Assembly: GCF_900207575.1 (NCBI RefSeq)
Contig: NZ_OAOQ01000025.1
Span: 1-43,052 of the forward strand
Length of the DNA stretch: 43,052 nucleotides
Direction of reading: 5' to 3'
Source of the DNA: Cereibacter ovatus
GTDB lineage: Bacteria; Pseudomonadota; Alphaproteobacteria; Rhodobacterales; Rhodobacteraceae
Shown here: one piece after another, positions 41,951 through 43,052 of the stretch
How the letters are laid out: each line of letters begins with the position of its first letter
Position numbering within the stretch: the stretch's first letter is position 1
The notes under the pieces: generated by a model
Told to the model about the DNA's origin: nothing
Databases searched by the model: none
What the model saw: only the letters and a program-made list of their open reading frames with translations
Made by a program: the position numbers and the translations under genes

Positions 41951-42790
41951 CTAGGCATGATCTAACCCTCGGTCTCTGGCGTCGCGACTGCGAAATTTCG
42001 CGAGGGTTTCCGAGATGGTGATTGCGCTTCGCAGATCTCCAGGCGCGTGGGTGCGGACGTAGTCAGCGCCATTGCCGATCGCGTGAAGTTCCGCCGCAAG
42101 GCTCGCTGGACCCAGATCCTTTACAGGAAGGCCAACGGTGGCGCCCAAGAAGGATTTCCGCGACACCGAGACCAATAGCGGAAGCCCCAACGCCGACTTC
42201 AGCTTTTGAAGGTTCGACAGCACGTGCAGCGATGTTTCCGGTGCGGGGCTCAAGAAAAATCCCATCCCCGGATCGAGGATGAGCCGGTCGGCAGCGACCC
42301 CGCTCCGTCGCAAGGCGGAAACCCGCGCCTCGAAGAACCGCACAATCTCGTCGAGCGCGTCTTCGGGTCGAAGGTGACCGGTGCGGGTGGCGATGCCATC
42401 CCGCTGCGCTGAGTGCATAACCACCAGCCTGCAGTCCGCCTCAGCAATATCGGGATAGAGCGCAGGGTCAGGAAATCCTTGGATATCGTTCAGGTAGCCC
42501 ACGCCGCGCTTGAGCGCATAGCGCTGGGTTTCCGGTTGGAAGCTGTCGATTGAAACACGGTGCATCTGATCGGACAGGGCGTCTAAGAGCGGCGCAATAC
42601 GTCTGATCTCATCGGCCGGCGATACAGGCCTCGCGTCCGGATGGCTGGCGGCCGGTCCGACATCCACGACGTCTGCTCCGACTCGCAGCATTTCGATCGC
42701 CGCGGTGACAGCGCCGGCGGGGTCTAGCCGCCGGCTCTCATCGAAGAAGGAGTCCTCGGTGAGATTCAGAATGCCGAACACCGTCACCAT
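41951..42790 (-). CDS. sul1: Sulfonamide-resistant dihydropteroate synthase Sul1
   Basis: 279 residues from ATG 42790 (MVTVFGILNLTEDSFFDESR), exactly the length of Sul1. It replaces chromosomal FolP, making dihydropteroate from pABA and pterin diphosphate while excluding sulfonamides. Conserved: GILNLTEDSFFDES, DVGPAASHPDARPVSP, RVSIDSFQPETQRYAL, ILDPGMGFFLSP, SVSRKSFLGA. From memory it differs from the reference protein at two places (VGADVV for VGSDVV; SAITISE for SAITFSE). The frame is open to ATG 42877, but the extension covers the qacEdelta1 stub. Flanks are the qacEdelta1 tail and the orf5 start, so the gene sits in a cut 3' conserved segment without integrase or cassettes in view. Confidence 0.96.
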   Translation of the reverse strand: MVTVFGILNLTEDSFFDESRRLDPAGAVTAAIEMLRVGADVVDVGPAASHPDARPVSPADEIRRIAPLLDALSDQMHRVSIDSFQPETQRYALKRGVGYLNDIQGFPDPALYPDIAEADCRLVVMHSAQRDGIATRTGHLRPEDALDEIVRFFEARVSALRRSGVAADRLILDPGMGFFLSPAPETSLHVLSNLQKLKSALGLPLLVSVSRKSFLGATVGLPVKDLGPASLAAELHAIGNGADYVRTHAPGDLRSAITISETLAKFRSRDARDRGLDHA

Positions 42791-42864
42791 GGCGTCGGCC
42801 TCCGCAGCGACTTCCACGATGGGGATCGGGCGAGCAAAAAGGCAGCAATGACGCCGTGGCACAT
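42784..42864 (-). pseudogene. qacEdelta1: qacEdelta1 3' stub, 26-codon frame overlapping sul1
   Basis: The last 21 codons of qacEdelta1 (IAAFLLARSPSWKSLRRPTPW) are intact and end in TGA inside the sul1 start, as in all class 1 integrons. Similarity to qacEdelta1 stops at about 42849. Fused upstream is MCHGV from ATG 42864, giving a 26-residue frame that could couple translation to sul1. The export function is lost. Confidence 0.8.
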
Positions 42865-43052
42865 TGGCGACTTCCACGTGGAAGTTTCACCGAGCTGACT
42901 CGGCGGGCCCAGGCGAACGGCCATTTACGCTACGCTCCCTAGTGGTGCTCCACTTAGCATACATTCCCCAAGTGGCATGCCGTCTGACGTGAGTTTCGCC
43001 TGAATCCGACCGCAGGACAATCATTTTCCGTCCCGAGCGGCGTCGTCGGGCG
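42865..43052. other. Unidentified DNA upstream of sul1, with several palindromes
   Basis: 188 bp with no recognisable gene. It holds a 16-bp perfect palindrome ACTTCCACGTGGAAGT (42870-42885), AGTGG-TGCT-CCACT (42941-42954) and CCACTT...AAGTGG (42950-42955 with 42970-42975). The qacEdelta1 promoter and integron 5' parts are absent, so any transcription of sul1 must start here or further right. Confidence 0.45.
42870..42885. repeat. 16-bp perfect palindrome upstream of sul1
   Basis: ACTTCCACGTGGAAGT has 8-bp arms and no loop. Half of it (GTGGAAGTCGC on the minus strand) is also present in the native qacEdelta1/sul1 overlap about 55 bp downstream, so it may relate to the recombination joint, or be an operator. 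Confidence 0.5.

Overview
The window is GC-rich DNA from an alphaproteobacterium, most likely a Rhodobacteraceae (Paracoccus-like) genome. This rests on the alphaproteobacterial LexA box (GTTC-N7-GTTC), an ImuA-ImuB-DnaE2 mutasome, a class I PHB synthase operon, and a lambda-like head module joined to a GTA-type tail protein. A conserved chromosomal backbone is flanked and interrupted by mobile DNA.

Layout. (1) 1-4092 is a pile of insertion sequences: an IS66 right end inside an IS5/IS1182-like remnant, an intact IS630 (767-1928), and an IS427-type element (1931-4092) split by an IS256-family element (2586-3902) with perfect 29-bp ends and an 8-bp target duplication. (2) 4092-10473 holds gltS, whose stop codon is made by the IS427 end, and the operon phaC - maoC/pta fusion - ackA - fabI. 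(3) 10792-17685 holds a YhiI/RbbA/YhhJ-type ABC export operon plus a DUF900 lipoprotein, divergent from a TetR regulator with a palindromic operator candidate between them. (4) 18015-24103 is an SOS mutagenesis operon (yedK/HMCES - imuA - imuB - dnaE2) behind one LexA box. (5) 24352-41137 is a decayed prophage read from right to left. (6) 41767-42864 is a fragment of a class 1 integron 3' conserved segment with sul1 between stubs of orf5 and qacEdelta1.

The prophage is the most informative part. It carries at least four rearrangements that can be read at codon level: a 223-bp internal inversion in the TIM-barrel tail protein; loss of the tape-measure and tail-tip genes where an IS110 copy sits; an in-frame fusion of the terminase large subunit N-terminus to a headless portal protein; and an in-frame fusion of a C5-cytosine methyltransferase N-terminus to a terminase-small-subunit-like C-terminus. 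Two cargo (moron) genes sit on the opposite strand with their own promoter signals: a PD-(D/E)XK restriction-endonuclease-like protein and an unrecognised 125-residue protein. No integrase, repressor, lysis or replication genes are visible, so this is a remnant and not a functional phage.

Functionally, phaC and its partners connect acyl-CoA, acyl-phosphate and PHB metabolism. The ABC operon is an efflux or membrane-remodelling system under a local repressor. The SOS operon gives damage-induced mutagenesis and abasic-site protection. Sul1 gives sulfonamide resistance. Family assignments come from reading protein motifs; no database search was possible.
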